Position numbers and translations under genes: made by a program. From Rhizobium sp. 11515TR (GTDB taxonomy: Bacteria > Pseudomonadota > Alphaproteobacteria > Rhizobiales > Rhizobiaceae): a stretch of DNA of 64,000 nucleotides. The notes beneath the pieces are model-generated. The model saw only the letters and a program-made list of their open reading frames with translations, was not told the origin of the DNA and searched no databases. Numbering within the stretch: the first letter of the stretch is position 1; each line of letters begins with the position of its first letter. Shown in pieces: positions 19,365 through 28,092 of the stretch. The DNA lies in contig NZ_CP023000.1 in NCBI RefSeq assembly GCF_002277895.1, positions 248,001-312,000 of the forward strand, written 5' to 3'.

Positions 19365-19600
19365 ATTATTATTGTTGTCGTCGGCGAGTTGTATCAGAAT
19401 TTCTGGGCGTAGAGTTTCCACAACGAGCAACGCCGCCTCTCAATTTGCGCGTAATTTCGGCGACGAGTTCGCGCTCATCGCTGATCACGCAGGAGGTGGC
19501 AACAAGTTCCTGAGATCGGCGACAATCCTGTCCTTCTTGCCAGGATATGCTGTTTCTGCGGCAAGAAAGAAATCGAATTCTGTGACATTCCCCCAGGCGC
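19365..19600 (-). pseudogene. Possible glycolate-oxidase-like (GlcD) N-terminal remnant
   Basis: Minus-strand frames contain GKKDRIVADLRNLLPPPA, then CVISDERELVAE, then ALLVVETLRPEILIQLADD after frame changes. This order resembles the N-terminus of GlcD-type FAD-linked oxidases (IVADLRAILP, VISDE.EL, PL.VVLPET). The rest of the gene is absent. GlcD and GlcG belong together in glycolate operons, which fits the neighbouring GlcG-like gene. The match is short and tentative. Confidence 0.35.
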
Positions 19601-19623
19601 AAAAAGCGCTCCTCTTTATCGGA

Positions 19624-19635
19624 GAAAACGTTTAC
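19624..19635. promoter_or_regulatory. LacI-type operator, one-mismatch copy
   Basis: GAAAACGTTTAC matches 11 of 12 bases of the GTAAACGTTTAC palindrome. It lies 59 bases before the LysR gene at 19695, in a position for control of that gene. Confidence 0.6.
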
Positions 19636-19694
19636 TATCTTTTTCGATTTGGCGCAAACGCTAGAGACATATAACTTTTTCGGAAAGAATAAGC

Positions 19695-20645
19695 ATGACC
19701 AATCTGGGCGATTTCGAGGTTTTCGCGAAGGTCGTGGCGACGGGCAATATGTCGCTGGCGGGTAAGCTTCTGGGCTTTTCGCCTGCGGTCGTATCCAAGC
19801 GTATTAAGCGGCTGGAAGACCGGCTGGAAACAAGGCTTTTGCAGAGGACGACGCGGCAGATGACCCTGACCGAGGCCGGTCGGGGCTTCTACGAGCGCGT
19901 CATCAATATATTGGCGGGAATCGAAGAGGCAGAAGCCTATATTTCCGGCCGCACGACACATCTGAGCGGCACATTGCGCCTGTCAGCCCCGACATCCTTC
20001 GGTAGGATGCATATCGCCCCGCATCTCAAGGGCTTCATGGATAAACATCCGAGCATTGTCGTGGAGCTGACACTGAATGATGGCTTCTCCGATTTGATCG
20101 CCGAGGGCTACGATCTGGCTATCCGAATTGGCGAGTTGAGTGATTCCAGCCTCATTGCCCGCCGCTTGGCCTCTGTGCGACGGATATTATGCGCTTCACC
20201 CGACTATATCGCAACGAACGGAGCGCCCCGGTCGATCGACGATCTACAGAGACATTGCTGCCTTCCTTCGCAAAATGGCGATCCGTGGAAACTTGTCGGT
20301 CCGAGGGGCAGTTTTGTGGTCAGGCCGCAGGCCGGGCTTGTCACGAATTCGAGCGAGGTTGTGCGGGAGGCGGTGATCGCGGGGATTGGGATTGCCCTGA
20401 GGTCGACCTGGGATATTGGTGAGGAACTGCGCAAGGGTAGGCTTGTTCGCGTGCTGCCGGAAATCGAAGGTTCACATAATATCACCGTATCGGCAGTCTA
20501 TCCTACTCGTGAGTTCCTGCCGTCGAAAGTCAGGGCCTTCATAGACTATCTCGCGCGCGTTTACGGTCCTCATCCCTACTGGGATCGCAACGAGATCCGG
20601 CCGGAACTGTCAGCCGCTCTGAAGACGGATGCCCTCCCCGGCTAG
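19695..20645 (+). CDS. LysR family regulator (DmlR-like)
   Basis: The protein has 316 residues. The N-terminal helix-turn-helix includes GNMSLAGKLLGFSPAVVSKR and IKRLEDRLETRLLQRTTRQM. The effector domain starts near residue 92 (SGTLRLSAPTSFGRMHIAPH). The pattern is that of the DmlR/AaeR/CrgA group. A LacI-type site lies in its promoter, so it may be under the LacI regulator at 41.7 kb. Its own targets cannot be read here, since the downstream 700 bases hold no intact gene. Confidence 0.9.
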   Translation: MTNLGDFEVFAKVVATGNMSLAGKLLGFSPAVVSKRIKRLEDRLETRLLQRTTRQMTLTEAGRGFYERVINILAGIEEAEAYISGRTTHLSGTLRLSAPTSFGRMHIAPHLKGFMDKHPSIVVELTLNDGFSDLIAEGYDLAIRIGELSDSSLIARRLASVRRILCASPDYIATNGAPRSIDDLQRHCCLPSQNGDPWKLVGPRGSFVVRPQAGLVTNSSEVVREAVIAGIGIALRSTWDIGEELRKGRLVRVLPEIEGSHNITVSAVYPTREFLPSKVRAFIDYLARVYGPHPYWDRNEIRPELSAALKTDALPG

Positions 20646-20652
20646 CGGCCCA

Positions 20653-20681
20653 AGCACGCGTGCGTCCGGCGCATGCGTGCT
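20653..20681. terminator. Hairpin after the LysR gene
   Basis: AGCACGC and GCGTGCT form a perfect 7-bp stem with a 15-base loop, starting 7 bases after the LysR stop. No T-run follows, so it is at best a weak terminator. Confidence 0.35.
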
Positions 20682-21373
20682 GACGATATAACCTTGTTCA
20701 TCGAGGCGATCGTCAAGGGTGCTGCCTCAAGCGCGGAGCCGGCGCGCAGGAGTGCTATGGCTTTTGACCTTTCGGCACCGCCAACTTGAGCTCGGCTATC
20801 TGGAAACTGCTGCCGGCAAGTCCGCATTCGATATCAACGACGCAATCGCCAAGGACCAAAATGCCAAAACGAAGTTTCGCACCAGTGCCATCGGGGCGCT
20901 CCCAAGCGTCGCCGAATGTTTGAAATCATAGAGACCGCCCAGAAAGATCACACGAGTATGCGCAGACAACGCCAAGCTCGCGCCTGCTCAGTGAGACAGC
21001 GCGCTGGCAAGGGCGATTGTTTCATCACTTTTGCCGAGGTAGACGCTTTGATTTTTCTTATAAGCCGCAACCCCGCCTCGACAGGAGCGATCGTGGAGGT
21101 CGGCAGCGTTGAGGTGGCCAGATTGGCAAGCACCGCGCCGCCATAAACCTTCCGAACCTGGCTGAAACCGTCAAGGGCTGCAGCTCGCGACAAAACTTAG
21201 CCGTCGCCGCAATGAGGTCTTTGATTGCCATGCCGTTGATCGCAAGGAGATCGCCTGCATGAGGGGAAGAGGAACCCTCGCCCCCGATCCCCGCTCAGAA
21301 AACGTCATTTCATCATGCATGCCGCATTATCAGCGATCCTGAGCTTGCGCCAGATGAAATCCTCGGATATCTA
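20682..21373. other. Intergenic region with unidentified coding remnants
   Basis: About 690 bases hold no intact gene. Short protein-like stretches occur on both strands in changing frames, for example VRKVYGGAVLANLATSTLP and KKNQSVYLGKSDETIALASA on the minus strand. I could not match these to a family. The region continues the gene decay seen from 16.7 kb. Confidence 0.35.
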
Positions 21374-21385
21374 GTAAACGTTTAC
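21374..21385. promoter_or_regulatory. LacI-type operator, perfect copy 2
   Basis: GTAAACGTTTAC, symmetric over 14 bp as A...T, precedes lrgA by about 155 bases to the preferred ATG, or 88 to the alternative TTG. Confidence 0.78.
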
Positions 21386-21539
21386 TGATAGTCTGGACGA
21401 CCGCGATGATGGCGGCCATCCACTCTGGAAGGCCTGTGCGTTATGAGTAACCGTACAGGTACTGAGTGCAAGGTTGCTGAACCCGCACTCTCTGCGACCA
21501 CTTGATCCGCCCGATGAACCCCAACTGGTATTGGCCCAG

Positions 21540-21935
21540 ATGCTCCTTGGACTGCTTGCAATATTGTCCTGTCAACTGGTCGGGGAGGTTCTGGCCTACG
21601 AAGCCTCGCTTCCCGTACCGGGTCCGGTTCTCGGAATGATGCTCTTGATCATCGTCCTTGCGTGCCTGGACAGGATTGGCGGCAAGGGTTTTGTGGATCG
21701 CAATCCGGAGGTAACGACCAGCGGCGAATTCATCCTGCGCAACATGTCCCTGCTCTTCGTGCCTGCTGGGGTCGGCGTGATCCAGAAGATGGATGTGCTT
21801 TTGGCGCACGGCATCGGTCTTAGCATCGTGATCGTCGTTTCGACGCTCCTTACATTGATGGCAACCGTCCTTGCCTTTTTGGCTGGGGCACGATTGTCGC
21901 GCAGATGGCTGGCGGGGGCGAAGCCGCATGACTGA
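21540..21935 (+). CDS. lrgA: LrgA/CidA-like membrane protein
   Basis: The protein has 131 residues and four predicted membrane helices. The family pattern GLLAILSCQLVGEVLAY and LPVPGPVLGMMLLIIVL is clear. The ATG at 21540 gives the usual CidA/LrgA N-terminus, but no good ribosome site is seen. The frame is open back to a TTG at 21474, so the start is uncertain. lrgB overlaps its end by 8 bases. LrgAB-type pairs were first described as holin-like. Relatives move small carboxylates: PftAB of Bacillus moves pyruvate and plant PLGG1 moves glycolate and glycerate. The LacI-type operator upstream favours a metabolic transport role. Confidence 0.82.
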   Translation: MLLGLLAILSCQLVGEVLAYEASLPVPGPVLGMMLLIIVLACLDRIGGKGFVDRNPEVTTSGEFILRNMSLLFVPAGVGVIQKMDVLLAHGIGLSIVIVVSTLLTLMATVLAFLAGARLSRRWLAGAKPHD

Positions 21936-22641
21936 CGTCGATTTTTCGCTCTGGGCCTATCTCTCCCGAACTCCGCTCCTTTGGCTTTCAATCACGCTCG
22001 GCGCCTACTGCCTGTGTGATGCGCTATCGAGGCGCGCTGACCGGCACCCACTTGCCAATCCCGTTTTCCATTCCGTTCTCCTTGTCGCCCTCATCCTGCT
22101 TATCAGCGGGACCTCCTACGCCTCCTATTTCGAGGGCGCAAAGTTCATCCATTTCCTCCTCGGCCCGGCGACGGTCGCCCTAGCAATACCGCTCTACCGC
22201 CATCGGCAAGTGATCGCGATGGCGACTTTACCGCTCGGGATTGCGCTGCTGGTGGGCTCCAGCGTCGCGATAGGCTCTGTCATTGCCTTGAGCCACTTTT
22301 TCGGGCTACCACGGGATGTTCTCCTGTCGATTGCGCCAAAATCAGCCACGGCCGGGGTTTCGATGGGCATCGCCCAGTCGCTCGGAGGCGACGTGTCGCT
22401 GACCGCTGTTACTACAATTCTGACCGGCGTTATCGGTGCGATGACGGTGACGCCGCTCATGAACCTGTTGCGCATTCGTGACTGGCGGGCGCGAGGCTTT
22501 GCTGCAGGCCTTGCTGCGCATGGCATTGGAACGGCGAGGGCACTCCAGGTCCACCCGATCGCGGGAACGTTTTCTGGCGTTGGGATGGGATTGAATGCGG
22601 TAATGACGGCAATATTAGTGCCATTTGCCCTGCTAAGCTGA
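21928..22641 (+). CDS. lrgB: LrgB/CidB-like membrane protein
   Basis: The protein has 237 residues and is highly hydrophobic, with the LrgB signatures IHFLLGPATVALAIPLYRHR and LSIAPKSATAGVSMGIAQSL, then AAHGIGTARALQVHP near the C-terminus. The start MTDVDFSLW overlaps lrgA by 8 bases. It should form a two-component membrane system with LrgA. See lrgA for the likely carboxylate role. Confidence 0.92.
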   Translation: MTDVDFSLWAYLSRTPLLWLSITLGAYCLCDALSRRADRHPLANPVFHSVLLVALILLISGTSYASYFEGAKFIHFLLGPATVALAIPLYRHRQVIAMATLPLGIALLVGSSVAIGSVIALSHFFGLPRDVLLSIAPKSATAGVSMGIAQSLGGDVSLTAVTTILTGVIGAMTVTPLMNLLRIRDWRARGFAAGLAAHGIGTARALQVHPIAGTFSGVGMGLNAVMTAILVPFALLS

Positions 22642-22680
22642 CAGTTTCGCGACTCATCAAGTTTTAATCATTCAACGCGA

Positions 22681-22692
22681 GTATACGTTTAC
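22681..22692. promoter_or_regulatory. LacI-type operator, one-mismatch copy
   Basis: GTATACGTTTAC matches 11 of 12 bases and keeps the outer A...T symmetry. It lies 74 bases before the chemoreceptor start, which suggests that chemotaxis is tied to the same carbon-source regulon. Confidence 0.62.
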
Positions 22693-22766
22693 TCTAGGAG
22701 TATCGCTCATTGACGGCTTTTGGCTGGTGAACCTGGCTCTGCGAGAGATTGTTTAGGAGACATCAC

Positions 22767-25013
22767 GTGGAAGCATTTCTGTCGCGCTTTAGCATTCAGA
22801 CCAAGGTGATCCTGTTCCTGGTTCCCCTCCTCGCAACGATTGGCTGTCTCGGTGGGATGGGCTATTATTCATCGCGCATGTTGAGTTCGCGGCTCACTGT
22901 CTCAAGCAATGTCCTAGACGCGTTAACGGGGTTCAAGAATTCCTACGCCGACATGACCGGCTTCCTGCGTAACACCACACAGGCCAACAAGGACGCAGTC
23001 GTGACCCGGCTGGTCGATCAGGCTGGCGCGCTTGACTCTGTCGCTTCGGCAATGGCGCAGGCGGAGGACACGAGCCTTCTGGCGGCAGCGCGCCAAAAGA
23101 CCGGCCTCATCAGCGCTGGCATCGACGTGCTCTGGCGAGTCTACGGATCCGAGCAGAAGTTACGCGCCACGATTTCGTCAAATATCAATCAGCTCACCGC
23201 TCTCGATGAGCGGCTCAAGGCCGGCATGCAGGCTTCTATCAAACAAGCCAACACCGACAGGGCTCCGATAGACGGTTTGATCAACGACGCCGTCGCATCG
23301 GCACGTGCAGGCGTGTCCCCGGAGCAGATCCTCGGCAAGCTCAATGCCCTCCTCGCCCAACAGAAGCTCGCACTGAACTCCGGCAAGAGCCTGGAGGCCG
23401 TGACCAAGAGCGTTGCAAAGCTCCAATCGTCGCTTCACGGCGTCCAGCTCTCGGCCACGCGCTTCCTCGGTTCGGCGACCAACGAAACCCGGCAAGACCT
23501 TATGAAGCGGTTCGACGCGGTTCAAAACGACATGCAGATCGTGCGCGCCGTCGGCCGTAGTCAAGAGGGACTCGAGCAAGTTTCCGAGGATCTGCTGAGG
23601 ATCATGAACGGCATGGAGCAGGACACGAAAGCGTTGATCGAGGTCAACGCCAAGCGAAGCGAAGCTTTCGACGAGGCCGGTACCCTTGTCGATCAGGCTT
23701 GGGACGATCTGCGGGCCTTTGCCGAAAATCAGAAATCGGCAGCCGACGATCAGACCCTGCTGGCCAATTCGATATCGGTGAGTGCCATGGCGATCGGCGC
23801 GCTGATCGCCCTTGCTGCGGGCTTCGGACTTGTGTGGACCCTGCGGCGGCCGATCAGCGCCATCACGCGGGCAATGCGCCAGCTCGCCGAAGGCCGGATT
23901 GATACGGAGGTCGTGGGCGGTGAGCGCCGGGATGAGATCGGCGACATGGCGCGCGCGCTTGCCGTCTTCAAGAGCAATGCGATCTCCAAGTTGACGGCAG
24001 AGGAAGAAGCCCTTCGCACACGCCGGCTCGCCGACGCGGAAAGGGCGGCAAACGAGGCGGACCGGCAACAGGTCCAGGAGCAGATCGGAGAGGCGGTCAA
24101 GGTCCTTGGCACGGCGCTTGCCAATCTTGCGGCCGGTGACCTCTCGCAACGGATCGAGCGCCCATTTGTCGGAAGCCTTGAAACTTTGCGAATGGACTTC
24201 AATTCGTCGGTCGAAAAGCTCAACGAAAGCCTTGCCTCCATCCGCCAAAACGCCATAGCGATGCAGGCAAATAGCAGTCAGTTATCGAACGCGTCGATCG
24301 AACTTGCTCACCGCACCGAGCAGCAGGCCTGCTCGCTGGAAGAAACCGTCGCGACAATGGCAACGATTGGCAAGACCGTTGAAGCGGCGGCCGCAATTGC
24401 CGCGCGCGCAGACAGGGCCGTTGAGGTGACGAACCGGAACGCGAACTCATCCGCACAGGTTGTCTCAGACACGGTCGATGCGATGCGCAGGATCGAAGCG
24501 GCGTCGAGCAAGATCAACAGTATCATCGAGGTCATCGACGATATTGCGTTCCAGACCAACCTGCTGGCGCTTAATGCCGGTATCGAAGCAGCCAGGGCCG
24601 GAGACGCTGGCAAGGGATTCTCGGTGGTTGCCCAAGAGGTGCGGGAGTTGTCGCAACGCTCTGCCGAAGCAGCCCAGGAGATCAAGAGCCTGATCCGTGG
24701 TTCCGCAGCCGAGGTACGCGATGGCGCTCTACTGGTGGAAGAGACAAGCTCGGCCCTGTCCGCGATCATCGAGCAGGTAGCGGCAATTCGAAGCGATGTG
24801 GCATCAATTGCACAGGCAACCAAGGATCAGTGGAGCAGCGTTTCGGAAGTCAATGTCGCGCTTTCGCAGATGGACACAATCACCCAGCAAAATGCCGCCA
24901 TGGTGGAAGAAACCAACGCGGCAAGTCAGATTTTGGCGCAGGAATGCCTGCGTCTCAGGCTTTCGGTAGAGGAGTTTGTGATCGAGCGGCCTTCGGCGGC
25001 GATCGCAGCATAG
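22767..25013 (+). CDS. Methyl-accepting chemotaxis protein
   Basis: The protein has 748 residues. It has an N-terminal membrane helix (about 14-35), a long helical periplasmic sensor (about 36-330), a second helix (SVSAMAIGALIALAAGFGLV), a HAMP domain (RPISAITRAMRQLAEGRIDT), a second HAMP-like helix pair, and a cytoplasmic signalling hairpin with tip AFQTNLLALNAGIEAARAGD. The GTG start is chosen because TAGGAGA lies 6 bases upstream; an in-frame TTG at 22749 would put this site inside the gene. No CheR-docking pentapeptide is seen at the C-terminus. A LacI-type operator precedes it. The ligand is unknown. Confidence 0.93.
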   Translation: MEAFLSRFSIQTKVILFLVPLLATIGCLGGMGYYSSRMLSSRLTVSSNVLDALTGFKNSYADMTGFLRNTTQANKDAVVTRLVDQAGALDSVASAMAQAEDTSLLAAARQKTGLISAGIDVLWRVYGSEQKLRATISSNINQLTALDERLKAGMQASIKQANTDRAPIDGLINDAVASARAGVSPEQILGKLNALLAQQKLALNSGKSLEAVTKSVAKLQSSLHGVQLSATRFLGSATNETRQDLMKRFDAVQNDMQIVRAVGRSQEGLEQVSEDLLRIMNGMEQDTKALIEVNAKRSEAFDEAGTLVDQAWDDLRAFAENQKSAADDQTLLANSISVSAMAIGALIALAAGFGLVWTLRRPISAITRAMRQLAEGRIDTEVVGGERRDEIGDMARALAVFKSNAISKLTAEEEALRTRRLADAERAANEADRQQVQEQIGEAVKVLGTALANLAAGDLSQRIERPFVGSLETLRMDFNSSVEKLNESLASIRQNAIAMQANSSQLSNASIELAHRTEQQACSLEETVATMATIGKTVEAAAAIAARADRAVEVTNRNANSSAQVVSDTVDAMRRIEAASSKINSIIEVIDDIAFQTNLLALNAGIEAARAGDAGKGFSVVAQEVRELSQRSAEAAQEIKSLIRGSAAEVRDGALLVEETSSALSAIIEQVAAIRSDVASIAQATKDQWSSVSEVNVALSQMDTITQQNAAMVEETNAASQILAQECLRLRLSVEEFVIERPSAAIAA

Positions 25014-25541
25014 GCGCGGGGCGATATCACGGTAACGGCTTGTAAGGATCGGCTGCGATAGACACAAGTGCATGAGCACTTCGCCAGTCAGCTGTTGGAG
25101 CGCGGCATTGCTGCATCCTATTATGCAAGGCTTCCGATCGCCGGGAGGCCTTCAGCGCTTCGTCTTTGTCTTCTCCGCTGTCCGCAACCTCTTCGTCCCG
25201 CCCAGCTCACAACGCTCCGCATTCCAAACCGGGTTCACTGCATCCAGGCGACCGCAGAGTGGAAAGCTGCGGCGGAAGCCATGGCCTGAGATCAATCCCG
25301 AAGGCCGAACGTCAAACGTGCATCCGAATTCAAGTTAAGGGGACATCGCCCTCTTGGACGTTCGGATGCGGTTGATGAAATGGCGGCACGGTGCAATCCT
25401 GATAGGATTCTGATTTCAGGCCCCGAATGACCGACGACGGCTATTACGAGGCAGCGATCGCCATGCCGGACGGTTCTCGCGTCGAGATAACCGGACAGTG
25501 CCTAAGGCCCGGGACCACGGTCGGTATCCCGGACCTCTCTT
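25014..25541. other. Intergenic region, nothing recognised
   Basis: About 530 bases between convergent genes show no recognisable gene. A 9-bp dyad (GCATCCGAA at 25320 and TTCGGATGC at 25361) has a 32-base loop. A 53-codon frame starting MTDDGYYEAAIAMPDGSR at 25427 runs into the amidohydrolase 3' end and has no family match that I know. Confidence 0.35.
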
Positions 25542-26771
25542 TCAGGCCGTCATCGCGTCACGGTAGACTTTGCCGTCCTTCATGATCAGTTGTAGTAGCT
25601 TCGGATCCTGAAGGAGGTTTAGGTCGTCTAGGGGATTGCCCTCGAGCACCAGAAGATCTGCGCGCATTCCGACCCCTACCCGGCCGATCTCATCTTCCAT
25701 GTTGAAGAGTTCAGCGGCATAGCTTGTCGCAGACCTGATCACCTCGATGGCCGGCAAGACTTCACCGCGAATGCGAAATTCGAGGGACTGGTGGCGATGC
25801 AGCGGGCCGATGAGGTCAGTGCCATACACCATTTTGACGCCGTTGCGCTGCGCGACTTCGAGTTCGACCGGACCGACGTCGAGCACGGTCTTGATCTTTG
25901 CGTGCAGTTCGGCCGGCATGCCGACCTCGAGCCCCTCCTCCCACATCGTGGTATAGGCCGCAAGTGTGGGAACCAGGACCGCTTGTCGCTCGCGCATCAG
26001 GATCGCTGTCTCGTCGTCCAGGAAATTGCCATGCTCGATCGAGCGGACACCGGCGTTGACGGCATGCTGGATCGATCGGCATGTATAGGCGTGCGCCATG
26101 ACATAGGTCTCGGCATTCTCAGCCTCTTCGACCGCTGCCCTGATCTCATCATGCGAGAACTGCACGAATGTAACGGGGTCCGTATAGGAAGCAATGCCGC
26201 CGCCGACCATCAGTTTGACCTGGTGGGCGCCACGGCGCAACTCGTCGCGGGCCGCAAGACGGACCGCATCGACTCCATCGACAACACGGCCGAGGCTCGG
26301 AACGTAGTAGTGCCGGTCGAAATCATTCTCGCCGACGCCCCGCATGTCGCCATGTCCACCTGTTTGCGAAAGGGCCTTGCCGCTGAAGAGGATGCGCGGC
26401 GACGGAATGAGGTCTTCCTCGACGGCCCGCGCCAGCCCGAAATCCGCCCCGCCAGCATCACGAACCGTCGTGAAGCCGCGCATCAACATGCCCTCCAGGA
26501 TCGGCATCGCTCGGATCGCGGTGTAATAGGGTGACCATTTGGTCAACTGCGCGAAACTGTTGATCGGAACGATGACATGAACATGAGCATCGCACAGACC
26601 GGGCATCAGGGTCCGGCCCTTGAGATCGATGATGCGCTCGGCGGAGGCTTCAATCCGCGGCTGGCCGATCTCGGCGATCTTACCATCGACCACGAGCACA
26701 TCGCGGGCATCAAGAAGCTCTCCCCGGTCGACGTCAAGGATGGAGGCATTCTTCAAAAGGGTCGATGTCAT
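25542..26771 (-). CDS. Metal-dependent amidohydrolase (imidazolonepropionase-like)
   Basis: The protein has 409 residues and the amidohydrolase TIM barrel with flanking beta sandwich. The metal motif is LCDAHVHVIV near residue 60, followed by GFTTVRDAGG, Lys in HQVKLMVGGG, His in YVMAHAYT and SIEHGNF, and Asp in VYGTDLIG. This is the group often annotated as Xaa-Pro dipeptidase-like hydrolases, which cleave peptides or cyclic amides. The start MTSTLLKNASILDV fits homologues; an extension to 26867 does not. It is divergent from a LysR gene and shares with it a LysR-type box. The substrate is unknown. Confidence 0.9.
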   Translation of the reverse strand: MTSTLLKNASILDVDRGELLDARDVLVVDGKIAEIGQPRIEASAERIIDLKGRTLMPGLCDAHVHVIVPINSFAQLTKWSPYYTAIRAMPILEGMLMRGFTTVRDAGGADFGLARAVEEDLIPSPRILFSGKALSQTGGHGDMRGVGENDFDRHYYVPSLGRVVDGVDAVRLAARDELRRGAHQVKLMVGGGIASYTDPVTFVQFSHDEIRAAVEEAENAETYVMAHAYTCRSIQHAVNAGVRSIEHGNFLDDETAILMRERQAVLVPTLAAYTTMWEEGLEVGMPAELHAKIKTVLDVGPVELEVAQRNGVKMVYGTDLIGPLHRHQSLEFRIRGEVLPAIEVIRSATSYAAELFNMEDEIGRVGVGMRADLLVLEGNPLDDLNLLQDPKLLQLIMKDGKVYRDAMTA

Positions 26772-26922
26772 GTTATCAATTCCGCTGTTGCAATGTTGGC
26801 GAAAATTCTGTGGGGAAATACCTTCGGCGACGTCTGTACTAAGCCGATGCGGCCGGGAGGCGAACATTTGATTCTAGCGCGCGCCGGTGCATGCGATGAG
26901 GCTCGTGCTTATTCTCCAGGCT

Positions 26923-26937
26923 ATGACTTCTCGTCAT
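26923..26937. promoter_or_regulatory. LysR-type box between amidohydrolase and LysR genes
   Basis: ATGAC-TTCTC-GTCAT is a perfect 5-5-5 dyad with the T-N11-A form of LysR sites. It lies in the divergent promoter region. Copies with the same layout occur at 27059, 31350, 31423 and 33249. Confidence 0.7.
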
Positions 26938-27058
26938 TAACGTATGATGTGCGCCGCAAAGTCCGCGCTGCTGACAGTCTCAGGTATTCCGTCTTGTCTT
27001 TCCGGCGCCATTTTCAGAACAGGGAGGAAATTGACAAGGCGGGGAGAGTTGTGGCTCC

Positions 27059-27073
27059 ATGAGGAAAAGTCAT
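27059..27073. promoter_or_regulatory. LysR-type box at the LysR start
   Basis: ATGAG-GAAAA-GTCAT is one base from the full dyad. It ends 11 bases before the LysR ATG, next to its AGGAAG ribosome site. The position fits autorepression. Confidence 0.55.
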
Positions 27074-27084
27074 AGGAAGTCTTC

Positions 27085-28077
27085 ATGTCCAACCGGGAGA
27101 ATATGCAATCGGCGGCACCGCCAGATGCGATCGAACGAGAGGGAAACCTTCCGTCTTTGACGGCACTGCGCGCCTTCGTTTCTGCCGCCAATAACAGAAG
27201 TTTCTCGCGAGCGGCCGAAGAACTCGGCATCACGCAGGGAGGCGTCAGCCGAGCGGTTCGATCGATCGAAGAGGCAACTGGCACACAATTGTTCGAGCGC
27301 ACCGGACACGGGCTGGTGCTGACGGAATCGGGTGCGGCCTATCTGGAGGAGGTGTCGACGATCCTGAGCGAGCTTGGTGCAGCCACGCTCCGTCTGTCGA
27401 CCTATAACCGAACCTCGGAGACGCTCAACATTGCGACACTCCCGAGTCTCGGCGGCCGATGGCTGGCGCCGCGCCTTGTGCGCTTTTTGAAGCAGAATCC
27501 GACGATCGAGATCAGCGTGACTGGACGGAACGGCCAGTTCGATCTCGAAGGCAGCGGCTTGGACGCAGCCATTCATTACGGCAGCGAGGCATGGCCAGGC
27601 AGCATGTCGGAACGCATCATGGACGAGGTTCTCGTGCCCATGTGCTCGCCCACCCTCTTGAAGAGGGGTACGCCGCCAGATGCGCGTATGCTGATGGATC
27701 TGACGCTGATCCAGCATCTTCACCGCCCGACCGCCTGGCGCGAATGGTTCAAGGAGGTGGGCATCGACCATTCCCATCCGAATACCGGGCCGCGTTTCGA
27801 ACAATATCAGATGGGGATAGAGGCTGCCAATTCCGGCCTCGGTGCAATCCTCATGCCGCCCTTCATGGTAATGGAGGAACTTCAATCAGGACGGCTCGTT
27901 CCGCTTCACAGCGTCGCGATCCCCTCGCCATGGCGGTACTATTTCGTCTACCCAAAGAGTAAGCGCAGCAAGCCGGCTGTCCAGAAATTGCGGACCTGGC
28001 TGAGAGGCGAAGCACGACGAACGGAGGAACAGACGCTGCAGCTACTCCGTCCTGGTAATGCCCCGGGCCACAAATGA
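27085..28077 (+). CDS. LysR family regulator (GcvA-like)
   Basis: The protein has 330 residues. A leader of about 28 residues precedes the helix-turn-helix (SLTALRAFVSAANNRSFSRA, then AEELGITQGGVSRAVRSIEE), typical of the GcvA/AmpR group. The effector-binding domain starts near residue 110 (TLNIATLPSLGGRWLAPRLV). It is divergent from the amidohydrolase gene and convergent with an ABC operon. The repeated ATGAC-N5-GTCAT sites before all three target units suggest it controls them. Confidence 0.92.
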   Translation: MSNRENMQSAAPPDAIEREGNLPSLTALRAFVSAANNRSFSRAAEELGITQGGVSRAVRSIEEATGTQLFERTGHGLVLTESGAAYLEEVSTILSELGAATLRLSTYNRTSETLNIATLPSLGGRWLAPRLVRFLKQNPTIEISVTGRNGQFDLEGSGLDAAIHYGSEAWPGSMSERIMDEVLVPMCSPTLLKRGTPPDARMLMDLTLIQHLHRPTAWREWFKEVGIDHSHPNTGPRFEQYQMGIEAANSGLGAILMPPFMVMEELQSGRLVPLHSVAIPSPWRYYFVYPKSKRSKPAVQKLRTWLRGEARRTEEQTLQLLRPGNAPGHK

Positions 28078-28084
28078 CCCGGGG
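28061..28084. terminator. Hairpin between convergent LysR and permease genes
   Basis: CCCCGGG and CCCGGGG form a 7-bp all-GC stem with a 10-base loop that includes the LysR stop codon. It sits in the 15-base gap between convergent genes and may serve both. No T-run is present. Confidence 0.4.
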
Positions 28085-28092
28085 TTGAGGCC

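Noticed and set aside
25427..25591. Small frame MTDDGYYEAAIAMPDGSR
   Set aside because: It has no ribosome site, runs into the convergent amidohydrolase gene and matches no family known to me.
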